From Arthrobacter sp. AL12 (GTDB lineage Bacteria; Actinomycetota; Actinomycetes; Actinomycetales; Micrococcaceae), in the NCBI RefSeq assembly GCF_029960645.1, contig NZ_JASBQY010000007.1:109067-173066 (forward strand): a stretch of 64,000 bases of DNA, in the 5' to 3' direction. This document shows, piece by piece, positions 37,148-46,213 of this stretch; position 1 is the first letter of the stretch, and every line of letters begins with the position of its first letter. Made by a program: the position numbers and the translations under genes. The notes beneath the pieces are model-generated. The model saw nothing but the letters and a program-made list of their open reading frames with translations. It made no database searches and had not been told where the DNA came from.

Positions 37148-38128
37148 ATGAGCGAAATTACGGCACGCGGCGAGAAGAAGCTGGTGCTTGCCGCTGGGCG
37201 CGCGCATCCCGAGCTGGCGAGGGAAATCGCCAAGGAGCTCGGCACCGAGCTGCTGCCCCTGGATGCCTACGACTTCGCCAACGGCGAGATCTACGTCCGG
37301 GCCGGAGAGAGCGTCCGCGGCACCGACGCCTTCGTTATCCAGGCGCACCCCGCCCCGCTGAACAACTGGCTGATGGAACAGCTCATCATGATTGATTCGC
37401 TCAAGCGGGCCTCCGCCAAGCGCATCACCGTGGTGTCGCCCTTCTACCCGTACGCCCGGCAGGACAAGAAGGGCCGGGGCCGCGAGCCCATTTCCGCGCG
37501 CCTCATCGCCGACCTCTACAAGACCGCCGGAGCAGACCGCATCATGAGCGTGGACCTGCACACCTCGCAGATCCAGGGCTTCTTCGACGGTCCCGTCGAC
37601 CACCTCATGGCAATCCCGCTGCTGGCGGACTACATCCGCACCCGCGTTGGCGCGGACGACATCACAGTGGTCTCCCCGGACACCGGCCGCGTCCGCGTTG
37701 CCGAGCAGTGGGCCGAGCGCCTCGGCGGCGCGCCGCTGGCGTTCGTGCACAAGAGCCGCGACCTGACCGTTCCGAACCAGGCGGTGTCCAAGACGGTCGT
37801 CGGCCAGGTCGAAGGCCGCACCTGCGTGCTGATCGACGACATGATAGACACCGGAGGCACCATTTCCGGTGCGGTCCAGGTGCTCAAGAACGCCGGGGCC
37901 AAGGATGTCATCATCGCGGCGACGCACGCCGTGTTCTCCGATCCCGCGGCCCAGCGGCTGTCCGAGTCCGGCGCCCGCGAGGTGGTCGTCACCAACACCC
38001 TTCCGATTGACGCCAGCAAGCGATTCCCGCAGCTCACCGTGCTGTCCATCGCGCCGCTGATCGCCCGCGCCATCCGGGAAGTGTTCGACGACGGCTCCGT
38101 CACCAGCCTGTTCGACGGCAACGCCTGA
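37148..38128 (+). CDS. prs: Ribose-phosphate pyrophosphokinase
   Basis: Makes PRPP from ribose-5-phosphate and ATP for nucleotide, His and Trp synthesis, and in actinobacteria for decaprenyl-phosphoryl arabinose. 326 residues. Motifs: LVLAAGRAHPELAREIAKELG, FANGEIYVRAGESVRG, the ATP flexible loop YPYARQDKKGRGREPISA, SVDLHTSQIQGFF and the PRPP-binding loop VLIDDMIDTGGTISGA. It overlaps no gene but is only 5 bp from glmU, so the pair is one operon. Confidence 0.97.
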   Translation: MSEITARGEKKLVLAAGRAHPELAREIAKELGTELLPLDAYDFANGEIYVRAGESVRGTDAFVIQAHPAPLNNWLMEQLIMIDSLKRASAKRITVVSPFYPYARQDKKGRGREPISARLIADLYKTAGADRIMSVDLHTSQIQGFFDGPVDHLMAIPLLADYIRTRVGADDITVVSPDTGRVRVAEQWAERLGGAPLAFVHKSRDLTVPNQAVSKTVVGQVEGRTCVLIDDMIDTGGTISGAVQVLKNAGAKDVIIAATHAVFSDPAAQRLSESGAREVVVTNTLPIDASKRFPQLTVLSIAPLIARAIREVFDDGSVTSLFDGNA

Positions 38129-38162
38129 CCCCCGGCTGGGCCACGCCCGGCCGTCCCCCCGG

Positions 38163-38192
38163 GCGGGCACGTTTTCATGAAACCGTGCCCGC
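38163..38192 (+). terminator. Terminator after prs
   Basis: GCGGGCACG (38163-38171) pairs with CGTGCCCGC (38184-38192) around a T-rich loop that itself contains TTTCATGAAA. Confidence 0.7.
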
Positions 38193-38196
38193 GCTG

Positions 38197-38389
38197 GTAG
38201 CCTTGTACCGAAACCTTGGCGAGGGAGAGCGCCGGTCAGCCGTGTTCACGGCTAACCGGACTGCTGGTCTCCGTTATCGACTGGGTCTGAATCTCCCTTC
38301 GGAAGGGCGGCCTCACGGCCACCCGGCGTTGAAGGTCGCAAACAGACCTCCGCCCTTGCTGACCACCGCTAGTCCACTAGGAGATACCC
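38197..38389 (+). promoter_or_regulatory. Structured leader of rplY
   Basis: After a TAGCCT box just past the prs terminator comes a leader of roughly 180 nt. It has three hairpins: GGTCAGCCGTG/CACGGCTAACC (38234-38257, one mismatch), CCCTT-CGG-AAGGG (38295-38307) and GGCC-TCAC-GGCC (38309-38320). An AGGAG ribosome site precedes ATG 38390. Such a leader before a ribosomal protein gene suggests feedback by L25 or a growth signal; that is inference. Confidence 0.45.
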
Positions 38390-38995
38390 ATGGCTGAGCA
38401 GAAGCTCGCAGCAGAAGTACGCACCGAATTCGGCAAGGGCTTCGCCCGCCGCGCCCGCATGGAGGGCCTGATCCCGGCCGTCATCTACGGCCACGGCGCA
38501 GAGCCCATCCACATCACCCTGCCGTCGAAGTCCACCACCCTGGCTGTCCGCCGCGCCAACGCCCTGCTGACCCTGGACATCAACGGTGAAAAGCACCTGG
38601 CCCTGGTCAAGGACATCCAGCGCGACCCGATCAAGCAGATCATCGAGCACCTCGACCTCCTGACCGTCCGCACCGGCGAAAAGGTCACCGTTGACGTTCC
38701 CGTGCACGTCACCGGGGAGCTGGCTCCGGGCAACGTGTTCAACCAGGAAATGACCACCGTCTCCCTCGAAGCCGAGGCAACCCACCTGCCGACCGCCGTC
38801 GAGGTCAGCATCGAGGGCCGCACGGCCGGCGAGCACATCCACGCTTCCGACCTGGTCCTGCCGAAGGGCTCCGTCCTGCTGGCCGACGCCGAGGCCCTCG
38901 TTGTGCACATCTCCGAGGCCACCGAGGTCTCCGAGGAAGAAGCATCCGCCGACACGACCGAGGGTTCCTCCGTCGCAGAAGCACCAGCCGAGTAG
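38390..38995 (+). CDS. rplY: 50S ribosomal protein L25/Ctc
   Basis: 5S rRNA-binding ribosomal protein of the longer CTC type. 201 residues: an N-terminal L25 domain (KLAAEVRTEFGKGFARRARMEGLIPAVIYG) and a C-terminal TL5-like beta domain (VTVDVPVHVTGELAPG), with an acidic Glu/Ser/Ala tail. pth follows 107 bp downstream on the same strand. Confidence 0.96.
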   Translation: MAEQKLAAEVRTEFGKGFARRARMEGLIPAVIYGHGAEPIHITLPSKSTTLAVRRANALLTLDINGEKHLALVKDIQRDPIKQIIEHLDLLTVRTGEKVTVDVPVHVTGELAPGNVFNQEMTTVSLEAEATHLPTAVEVSIEGRTAGEHIHASDLVLPKGSVLLADAEALVVHISEATEVSEEEASADTTEGSSVAEAPAE

Positions 38996-39102
38996 ATCCG
39001 GCGATTGTCGGTGGCCGGGTCCCATTGGGGCCCGGCCGCCGTCGTCTGCACCGCCTGACCCATCTGCCCCCGACCCGGACTGCCCCACCAAAGGACTGAT
39101 CC

Positions 39103-39696
39103 ATGACTGACACCTGGCTGATCGTTGGCCTCGGGAACCCCGGAGCCGAGTACGCCCACAACCGGCACAACGTCGGACAGATGGTCCTCGACGAAGTCGC
39201 TTCCCGGATCGGGAGCGGCTTCAAGTCCCACAAATCCCGGGCCCAGGTCCTGGAAGGCCGCCTCGGCATCGGCGGCCCGCGCGTGGTGCTGGCCAAGCCG
39301 CTGAGTTATATGAATGTCTCCGGCGGCCCGGTCTCGGCGCTTTGCAAGTTCTACGACATCGAGCCCGGCCACGTCATCGCCGTGCACGACGAGATCGACA
39401 TTCCCTTTAGTACGGTGAAGCTGAAGCTGGGCGGCGGCGAAGGGGGCCACAACGGGCTGCGCGACATTTCCAAGGCCCTCGCAACCAAGGACTACCTGCG
39501 GGTCCGGGTCGGCGTTGGACGCCCGCCGGGCAGGATGGACACGGCAGACTATGTGCTGAAGGACTTTTCCGGTTCCGAGAAGAAGGAACTGGCCTTCCTG
39601 ATCGACACCGCGGCGGACGCCGCGGAAGCCCTGGTCCGCGACGGCCTGCTGGCGGCGCAGCAGCAGTTCCACCCGACGAAGACGCCCCAGCCGTAA
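39103..39696 (+). CDS. pth: Peptidyl-tRNA hydrolase
   Basis: Frees tRNA from prematurely released peptidyl-tRNA. 197 residues, normal length. It has the Pth signature WLIVGLGNPGAEYAHNRHNVG with the catalytic His in NRHNVG, LAKPLSYMNVSGGPVS, VIAVHDEIDIP, GGGEGGHNGLRDI and VGVGRPPGRMD. AAAGGA lies upstream of ATG 39103. In mycobacteria mfd and its neighbours follow shortly; here the regulator island intervenes. Confidence 0.97.
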   Translation: MTDTWLIVGLGNPGAEYAHNRHNVGQMVLDEVASRIGSGFKSHKSRAQVLEGRLGIGGPRVVLAKPLSYMNVSGGPVSALCKFYDIEPGHVIAVHDEIDIPFSTVKLKLGGGEGGHNGLRDISKALATKDYLRVRVGVGRPPGRMDTADYVLKDFSGSEKKELAFLIDTAADAAEALVRDGLLAAQQQFHPTKTPQP

Positions 39697-39873
39697 TAAG
39701 CCTGGAACTTCCGCCCGCATGACGTAACGCGCCGGGCAGACCCTCGAATTTCTTCCAAGCGTCCCAAATTGCCGGTAGGATCGCTCTACTCTGATGTCGG
39801 GGGATAGGGATACGCTACTTCTAAGCGGACGGTCTCAGGTTTGCTGTCCGCAAAGCGGTACGAAGGAAACAAG

Positions 39874-42618
39874 ATGTCGAGGGATTTGCTGGGCTGGGGG
39901 AATGTTTCCACTACATTGGTGCCCGCCGAAGAAGTTCCTGCAGCCGGTCCGCTGGACCGGCACAGGTGGTCAGGCCTCGCGCGCAACGCGGACGCCGACC
40001 GGGTTCGCAGCGCCCTGCTCGCGGAGGACCGCATGGGCGTGGTCATCACCGGTGACCGCGGCGTGGGCAAAACCCAGGTAGGGCGCACCGCGGTCGCGGG
40101 CTTGGGACCCGACGTCTATACCCTCCAGCTGCGCAGCTCCGGACCGGGCTCGGCGACGCCCTACGGATGCCTGGCCTTCACGCTCGCCCGCCTGCCGCAA
40201 AGCTCCCTCGGCTCGCCGACGGCCATCCTGCACGGCATCACGTCCCTGATCCGCGACGACGCGGCCGGACGCCAGTGCGTCATTCTGCTGGACAACGCCG
40301 GAGCCCTGGACGACCTGAGTACCGGAGTGCTGCTCAACCTGGTGCAGACCCGGACCGCGCGGCTCGTCGCCACCGCCCAGCGCACAACGGACCTTCCGCC
40401 CGACTTCTACTGGCTCATTACCTCCGGGCAGCTGGCCGAGGTCCGGCTCGCGAACCTCACGGAGGTTGAAACCCTCGAGGTGCTCCAGGCGGCGCTGGGG
40501 CACAGGGTGTCCAGTGCCCTGGCCAGCCAGCTGCACCATTTGGTGGGTGGCAGCCCGACCCTGCTGCAGGCCGTGGTCTCGGAGCAGATTGAACGGGGCA
40601 ACCTCGTGCTCTCCGGGGCCGTCTGGACCCTGGTGGATGAGGTGGTCCTTGACGGGCGCACCGCACTGGAAGACATCGTCCGGGCCAGGTACGCCCGCGA
40701 AACACCGGTGGCCCGGGAACTCATCGAAGTCCTGTCCTGCGCCCGGACCCTGCCGCTGGCCCGGCTCGCGAGGATGTACAGCCCCGGCGTCATCGCGGAC
40801 ATGGAAGATGCGGGTCAGATTGTTGTCGACCGGACGGGCCGGCACCTCGTTTCGCTCGGGGACCGCTATCTGGGCGACATCGTCCGCAACTGGCTCAGTG
40901 TGGAGCGCAGGCTGGAGCTGCGGGACAAAGTGCCGGGGCACCAGCAGGATGAGCTCAACGAGCTGACCGTAGATGACCTGCTCGCCTACGCGGCCTGGAC
41001 CCACGACTGCGATGCGCCCCTGGCGCCCGCCCACGCCGTGGCGGCTGCCGGCGCCGCCGTCAAACTCTTTGACCCGAAGTTCGCGCTCAAATGCGCGGGC
41101 AGCCTGGGCCCGAAGGACCCGGAGTGGACCGAGGGCCAGCTGCAGAAATCCGCAGCCTACCTTCAACTGGGACTGCCGCTGCAGGCCATGGCGGCCCTGG
41201 ACGACGTCTCCGAAGCCCAGCTCGGCACCCTCGGCGCCGGAGCGTACGCGGAACTGATTGCCGCGAAGGCGGACTGCATGTCCTGGTTCCCGGACCGGGC
41301 TGGTCAGGTCCCTGAGCTGCTCGGGCAGGCCCGCCTGCGGCTCCGCGAGCTCGCCGGGCAGCCACCGGCGGGGTCACCGCAGGAGCTGACCCGTGCCGAA
41401 TTGTGCCTGGACCTCTGCGAATTCAACTACTTCTCCTTTGTCGGCGACTACGCGCCAATGATGGACCGGCTCCGCGCGGCGGCGTCATCGGAGGTGGACG
41501 ACGTTGATCCGGTGCATCGGCTCAGGTGCGGCATCATTCTGATCGAAGCCCTCTGCATGACGGGCAGGGAGGTCGAGGCCCGCAATCTGCTGCGGGAAAT
41601 CGGCGGCCAGCTGGGGGAATGGTCCAATGTTCCGCGGATCCGGGAAAACTTTGCCTGGCGATCCTTCAACGTGCTGCTCCTGTCCGGATTCTGGCGCCAG
41701 AGCATCGACATGCTCAAGGACGCCAGCGGCCGGGCCGGCCACGGGCTGCATTCCGGCAGCGCGCCCACTGATCTGGCTGTAGGTCTTGCCTATGTCTATG
41801 CGGGCCGCGGCTACATGGCCCTGGACCCGCTCCTTGCGGCGATCGCCCAGCTTGAAGTCAGGGCCAGCCTGCACTCGCTGCGGCAGGCCTACGCGGCCAC
41901 CGCTTTCGCCTACGCCCAGACCGGGAATTCCGTGCAGGCCACGGTCTACCTGGACCGGGCCCGTTCAGCGGACGGCCCTGCCCGTTTCGCGGTCCGAACC
42001 TCCGCGGACTTTTGCATGGACATGGCCTCGCGCTGGCTGGGAGATCCCGAGGCGAAGGACCGGCTGGTGCGCGCGGCTGAGGAACATTACCATGCGGGAC
42101 GGTTTACCCTGGCCGGCATCTTCATGCTCGGTGCGACGGTCAACGGCACCACCAGGGATTTCCAGTTCCTGGAGGACATCGCGGCGTTGCGGCAGGGGCC
42201 CCTCGCAGAGCTGTCCCGAACGATCGCCGTGGGCAGCCGCACGAAGGACCCCGCCGTGATGTTGGAGGCCGCCAGCCAGGCCGCGGCCCTGGAACTCGAC
42301 GCCGTCCAGGCCAGATGCGCTGCCCTCGCTTTCGACTTCGCCAAGGCCGCGGGGCTGAGCGTGAAGGCCAGCGCGGCCCACGCCATCCTCGAAGGTCTCG
42401 CGGATTCCTTGCCCGCGCTGCCGGTTGTCCCCAGGAACAAGGGGCCGCTGCTCACAGACCGGGAACGGCAGATTGCCACCCTCGCCGGCAACGGGGTCTC
42501 CAACAAGGACATTGCCCTGGCCATCGGTATTTCCGTTCGGACAGTGGAAGGACACCTCTACCAGGTGTTCACCAAGCTGGGAGTTTCTTCGCGAAGTGAT
42601 CTGCTTGGACTCATCTAG
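39874..42618 (+). CDS. LAL-type LuxR regulator 1 (A-type)
   Basis: Large ATP-binding regulator of the LuxR family, 914 residues: a STAND-like ATPase, a long helical TPR-like middle, and a C-terminal LuxR helix-turn-helix. Walker A GDRGVGKT is at residues 60-67. Walker B reads VILLDNAGALD, with Asn after the Asp (D140) where the other type has a second Asp. The nucleotide-pocket loop is GGSPTLL, lacking the usual Asn. The last 60 residues contain TDRERQIATLAGNG and VRTVEGHLYQVFTKLGV. AAGGAA lies 5 nt before ATG 39874, and a GCGGAC/GTCCGC repeat (39825-39851) precedes it. It overlaps regulator 2. Inducer and targets unknown. Confidence 0.92.
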   Translation: MSRDLLGWGNVSTTLVPAEEVPAAGPLDRHRWSGLARNADADRVRSALLAEDRMGVVITGDRGVGKTQVGRTAVAGLGPDVYTLQLRSSGPGSATPYGCLAFTLARLPQSSLGSPTAILHGITSLIRDDAAGRQCVILLDNAGALDDLSTGVLLNLVQTRTARLVATAQRTTDLPPDFYWLITSGQLAEVRLANLTEVETLEVLQAALGHRVSSALASQLHHLVGGSPTLLQAVVSEQIERGNLVLSGAVWTLVDEVVLDGRTALEDIVRARYARETPVARELIEVLSCARTLPLARLARMYSPGVIADMEDAGQIVVDRTGRHLVSLGDRYLGDIVRNWLSVERRLELRDKVPGHQQDELNELTVDDLLAYAAWTHDCDAPLAPAHAVAAAGAAVKLFDPKFALKCAGSLGPKDPEWTEGQLQKSAAYLQLGLPLQAMAALDDVSEAQLGTLGAGAYAELIAAKADCMSWFPDRAGQVPELLGQARLRLRELAGQPPAGSPQELTRAELCLDLCEFNYFSFVGDYAPMMDRLRAAASSEVDDVDPVHRLRCGIILIEALCMTGREVEARNLLREIGGQLGEWSNVPRIRENFAWRSFNVLLLSGFWRQSIDMLKDASGRAGHGLHSGSAPTDLAVGLAYVYAGRGYMALDPLLAAIAQLEVRASLHSLRQAYAATAFAYAQTGNSVQATVYLDRARSADGPARFAVRTSADFCMDMASRWLGDPEAKDRLVRAAEEHYHAGRFTLAGIFMLGATVNGTTRDFQFLEDIAALRQGPLAELSRTIAVGSRTKDPAVMLEAASQAAALELDAVQARCAALAFDFAKAAGLSVKASAAHAILEGLADSLPALPVVPRNKGPLLTDRERQIATLAGNGVSNKDIALAIGISVRTVEGHLYQVFTKLGVSSRSDLLGLI

Positions 42619-45319
42619 GAACCGCGCGACCGTTCCCGATTCGGCGGAAGCAACGAAGGCCCTGACCGGGCGGGCGGAGGATCTGCGGTCGGCGGTGGAG
42701 GCCATCCAGGGGAGCACCCACGTTGCGGTCCTGCTGCTGGGTGACAGCGGGATCGGAAAATCCACTCTCCTGGACGCCGTGGTGGCCGAACTGCAGACAG
42801 CCGTGACACCTGTCCGCATCCACGGCAGCCCTTCGCTGGCGAATGTGCCCTACGGCGTACTGGGCCCTTTTATTGTCGGGCTGCCCGTGGAGGAGGCCAC
42901 CTCGCAACTGGCGGTGCTCAGGACCTTCTGGGCGCGGCTGGAGGAAGAGCGCCGCGCTTCCCAGAAGCCCCTGCTGCTGGTCGTGGACGACGCACATGAC
43001 CTTGACGAGTCGACGGCCGGAATCCTGGTGGAACTCGCCGCCGCCGGCTGGGTGAAACTGCTCGTAGCCTCGGCCGCCCGGCCGGGCCTGCCGGAACCGC
43101 TGCTGCAGCTGTGGTTTGAGGGGATAGCCGAACGCCTCGACCTGCGACCACTGACCCAGCAGCAGACCTATGACATCCTCGAGGGCACACTGGGTTCCCA
43201 GATCCTGCCAAGCGTCGCCGAAGTCCTCTGGGAAGCCTCCGAGGGCAACCCGTTGCTGCTCAGCGGTCTCATTGACGACGCGAAGACCGACGGCACGCTG
43301 CTGCAACGCAACGGGGTGTGGCTGCTCGCCAGGCCGCTTAGCAGCCACGGGGACCGCCTCACGGACGTCGTGCGCCGGCAGCTGCTCCGGCGTTCCCCGC
43401 AGGAACGCCACGCCCTGAACCTGATTGCCCTGGCCGAGCCGGTCTCCCGGGATCTGATTGAGGCCACGGTGGGCGAAGACGCGGTGGCCGCCCTCATCGA
43501 ACATGAGATGATCCGCGTGACGCCGGCACCGCACCCGCAATTGAGGCTCTGGCACTCCATCTACGGCGACACACTGCGCAACCTGATTTCGCCGGCCCGC
43601 AGCCTCCAGCTCCGGCAGAGCCTCCTGCGGCTCATGGACAACGAACCAACGTCGGCAGAAGGCCTGCTGCGCCAGGTCAGCTGGTCGATTGAATGCGGAG
43701 CGGAGGTCGAGGACCGGCAGCTTCTGCGGGCAGCCGTCCTGGCCAGCCGGCTCCACGAGGACGAACTGGCACGTAACGCCGCCGCTCTGGTCAAAGACCC
43801 CGAATTGCAGGTGGCTGCACGGGCCGTGACGGCCAGGACCTACTTCAACACCTCGGACTACTCCTCTGCCCGGGACATCCTGGAAGCCGACTTCGCCAAG
43901 GGCCAGAGCGTGGCTGTCCTCCTCACGGGAACGCTGATGTGGGCTGCGGTGCAGGCAGCGCTGGGCCACGCGCCGGCGGACATCATGGACCGCGCCGCAG
44001 CCCTCCTGGAGGCAGGGGAGAAGCTGGCCCGGGACAACCCGGAAGATGCCGAGGGAATCCTCGCGGCCACCCGGGAACGGTATGCGACCATTCACGCCAT
44101 GGTGTTTGCGCTGGCGGGGGAGTACCCGGACGGTGCCGGCATGGAAGCCGAAGCGGAGGCCGGCGCAGAGCCTCCTCCCACAAACGCCCTGGAGGCTGCG
44201 TTTAGTCTGGCGCTGACGTCGGAACGGCTCCTTGTGCAGGGCAAAGCGGTGCAGTCGTTCGCTGCGGTGTCACAGGCCCTGGAGAGCGCGGGTTCCGGAG
44301 ACGGCGAACTGCATTTCCTCGCCGAATTCCTCGTGGCACGGGCAGCGGCAGCCGTGATCCACGGTGGCGACTGGGAAGCCGCCGGAAACCTCCTGGCCGG
44401 TGTGGCCGCCGGACAGGGCCCCAACCTCGCCTCGTTCGGCGGCGGAGTCCACGCCGCACACGGCATCATCCTGCTGTACCAGGGCAAGGCCGCCGAGGCC
44501 GTGAACACGCTCAGCGCGGCGCTGGAATCACTGCGGGTCGCGGATCCCCAGCAACTCTTCGCCCTGACCGCCGCGATGGCCGCCGCCGCCGCCGCCGACG
44601 CGGGCGCCAAAGACAAAGCAGCAGCATTCCTCGCCGACTACGACGCAGCCCCGCGGACGGTGTCACGCTACCTGCGCATCCTCTCGCAGATGGCAGTCAC
44701 CTACGGAAAGGCCCACCTGGGCAACTACCCGGGCGCCGTCGACGAGTTGAGGGCGCTGGGACGCCCCCACGGCGACGATTCCACGGCAGGGCTGGAGTTC
44801 GAATCGCTGGTCTTCTGCCTGGCCCTCGGAGACCGGGCCGCGGCCGCGCGGCTGCTCGACCTGCAACCCGAGCTGGAAGGCCCCCGGCCCGCCGCGATCT
44901 GCCGCTATGCGGCGGCGGTCAGCACAGGTCTGGCCGCTGATTATCTGGAAGCGGGGACCATTTGCGAAGAGGCCGGGCTGTGGGGCTTCGCGACGCTCGC
45001 CTACGATGCCGCCGCGGCCGGGTACCGGGCAGCCGGTGACACCCTGCGGGAACGCATGGCGATGTCCCGGCGGAAGCACTGCCTGGACAGGGCAGACCGA
45101 ATCGCCGGCCAGGAAATGGACGCCGCAGCCGACCCCCTTGGCGTGCTGACGCGCCGGGAGCGCGACATCGTGGCGCTGGCGGTGCGCGGCCTGAGCGACC
45201 GCCAGATAGCCGCCGAGCTGCAGGTGTCCATCCGAACCGTCGAAGGCCACCTTTACCGCAGCTATGCCAAGCTCAACGTCAAAGGCCGGGACCAGTTGCC
45301 GGGAGTATCTCCGTCCTGA
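42605..45319 (+). CDS. LAL-type LuxR regulator 2 (B-type)
   Basis: 904 residues with the same layout as regulator 1. Walker A GDSGIGKS at 46-53, Walker B LLVVDDAHDLDE with the normal Asp pair (128-129), pocket loop SEGNPLLL, and the B-type segment DAKTDGTLLQRNGVWLLA. The HTH reads TRRERDIVALAVRG and IRTVEGHLYRSYAKLNV. The start is uncertain: no ATG or GTG precedes the conserved ALTGRAEDL region, so TTG 42605 is taken. It overlaps the end of regulator 1 by 14 nt, which implies translational coupling. An upstream ATG at 42425 lies deep within regulator 1 and is rejected. Confidence 0.88.
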   Translation: MDSSRNRATVPDSAEATKALTGRAEDLRSAVEAIQGSTHVAVLLLGDSGIGKSTLLDAVVAELQTAVTPVRIHGSPSLANVPYGVLGPFIVGLPVEEATSQLAVLRTFWARLEEERRASQKPLLLVVDDAHDLDESTAGILVELAAAGWVKLLVASAARPGLPEPLLQLWFEGIAERLDLRPLTQQQTYDILEGTLGSQILPSVAEVLWEASEGNPLLLSGLIDDAKTDGTLLQRNGVWLLARPLSSHGDRLTDVVRRQLLRRSPQERHALNLIALAEPVSRDLIEATVGEDAVAALIEHEMIRVTPAPHPQLRLWHSIYGDTLRNLISPARSLQLRQSLLRLMDNEPTSAEGLLRQVSWSIECGAEVEDRQLLRAAVLASRLHEDELARNAAALVKDPELQVAARAVTARTYFNTSDYSSARDILEADFAKGQSVAVLLTGTLMWAAVQAALGHAPADIMDRAAALLEAGEKLARDNPEDAEGILAATRERYATIHAMVFALAGEYPDGAGMEAEAEAGAEPPPTNALEAAFSLALTSERLLVQGKAVQSFAAVSQALESAGSGDGELHFLAEFLVARAAAAVIHGGDWEAAGNLLAGVAAGQGPNLASFGGGVHAAHGIILLYQGKAAEAVNTLSAALESLRVADPQQLFALTAAMAAAAAADAGAKDKAAAFLADYDAAPRTVSRYLRILSQMAVTYGKAHLGNYPGAVDELRALGRPHGDDSTAGLEFESLVFCLALGDRAAAARLLDLQPELEGPRPAAICRYAAAVSTGLAADYLEAGTICEEAGLWGFATLAYDAAAAGYRAAGDTLRERMAMSRRKHCLDRADRIAGQEMDAAADPLGVLTRRERDIVALAVRGLSDRQIAAELQVSIRTVEGHLYRSYAKLNVKGRDQLPGVSPS

Positions 45320-45655
45320 CTGGCTCCGGGCATTCTCCGGCCCGGCCGTTTGCGGTTTCCCCAACCCCGTTACCGGCGGCCGGGCAACAGTCGTCACTGA
45401 TTTCCCGATCGCCGCGCGTAACCCCGGGGGGCCGGCAAGTAGGCACCCGGCGGCCCGGGTACGGGGACCGCGTAGCCGAACCGCGCAAGCCATGCGAGCC
45501 GGCCGCCATGGCAAGTACCCTGGACCACAGCTTCGATCGGAACCCGCCACGAATTCGAGTACGCACTACCGGTGCGCCGTTGGTGTCCGATTCGCTAGAT
45601 TGTATTCAAGCACCAGGAACCACCCGACAAATCCACCCGACGAAGGACTTTGAAC
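45320..45655. other. Gene-free stretch after regulator 2
   Basis: No credible reading frame, tRNA or repeat is visible. It contains the probable promoter of the small gene that follows: a TAGATT box at 45596-45601, 60 nt before the GTG. Confidence 0.6.
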
Positions 45656-45808
45656 GTGGAGCCATCAACGCAGAAGCGGCCCGGGCAGAACGAGGAAGTT
45701 GCCAGGACCGCCGGCGTGGGGACGATGGTCCACACTGGTGCAACAGATGTTAAACCGCTCCGAAATGGTCTCTCGAATGGTTCCCGCCACGTGCGTGAAC
45801 CCCTTTGA
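45656..45808 (+). CDS. Candidate small protein, 50 residues, between the two regulator pairs
   Basis: GTG 45656 has a good ribosome site, GAAGGA (45642-45647), 8 nt upstream. The product begins MEPSTQKRPGQNEEVAR and ends NGSRHVREPL: hydrophilic, with no signal peptide, membrane helix or cysteine. The stop (45806-45808) is followed within 1 nt by a strong hairpin and a T-tract, so the frame is bracketed by a ribosome site and a terminator like a true gene. A TAGATT box lies at 45596-45601. I do not recognise the protein. It might be a peptide ligand or partner of the flanking LuxR ATPases; this is inference. The alternative is an untranslated small RNA. Confidence 0.45.
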   Translation: MEPSTQKRPGQNEEVARTAGVGTMVHTGATDVKPLRNGLSNGSRHVREPL

Positions 45809-45809
45809 C

Positions 45810-45880
45810 GGAGCCGACGGCGTCGGAACCTTCTGAGACCGAGGTTCCTCCCCCCAGCCGCCGTCGGCTCCCTAAGTTTT
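45810..45880 (+). terminator. Composite hairpin terminator after the small gene
   Basis: GGAGCCGACGGCG (45810-45822) pairs perfectly with CGCCGTCGGCTCC (45859-45871). Inside, GGAACCT (45825-45831) pairs with AGGTTCC (45842-45848). TTTT follows at 45877-45880. Confidence 0.8.
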
Positions 45881-45889
45881 CAGTGGCCC

Positions 45890-45936
45890 CAGTCCTGGCT
45901 CGGCCGCCCGCACGCCGGGCGGCCGTGCCAGAACTG
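45890..45936. other. Second strong hairpin in the regulator intergenic region
   Basis: CTGGC (45895-45899) and CGGCCGCCCG (45901-45910) pair with CGGGCGGCCG (45916-45925) and GCCAG (45927-45931), with one T-T mismatch and a 5-nt loop; an outer CAG/CTG extends it. No T-tract follows. The rest of the gap to 46213 holds no gene that I can see. Confidence 0.7.
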
Positions 45937-46213
45937 TGACGGCGCAAAGCCGTACCACGCCGGGGCGCGGCAGCCCTCCCAAATCCAGGCACCACGGACA
46001 CCCGCGTGGCGAAGCCCGCACCACCCGGCTTTCGGATCGGGACCGACTACTTGGTTTGGATGACATTCCGGCCTGGCGACCCTGAGTACATCCACGTAGT
46101 CCAGGGACCTCCCCCGCGCTGGTAATCGAGTAGCGCTTACGCATCCGAAAAATCCCTGCTGTCAATAGTTTGGACTCATCGGTAGTCATACTTTGATTGC
46201 GAAGGTCTCTCTC

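Noticed and set aside
42425..42604. ATG 42425 as the start of regulator 2
   Set aside because: It would place 180 bases of overlap inside the HTH-coding end of regulator 1, and the added residues (MSPGTRGRCSQT...) are that region read in another frame.
45320..45653. Frames of 80-130 codons in the gap after regulator 2
   Set aside because: They begin inside regulator 2 or lack ribosome sites, and their composition looks like out-of-frame GC-rich DNA.
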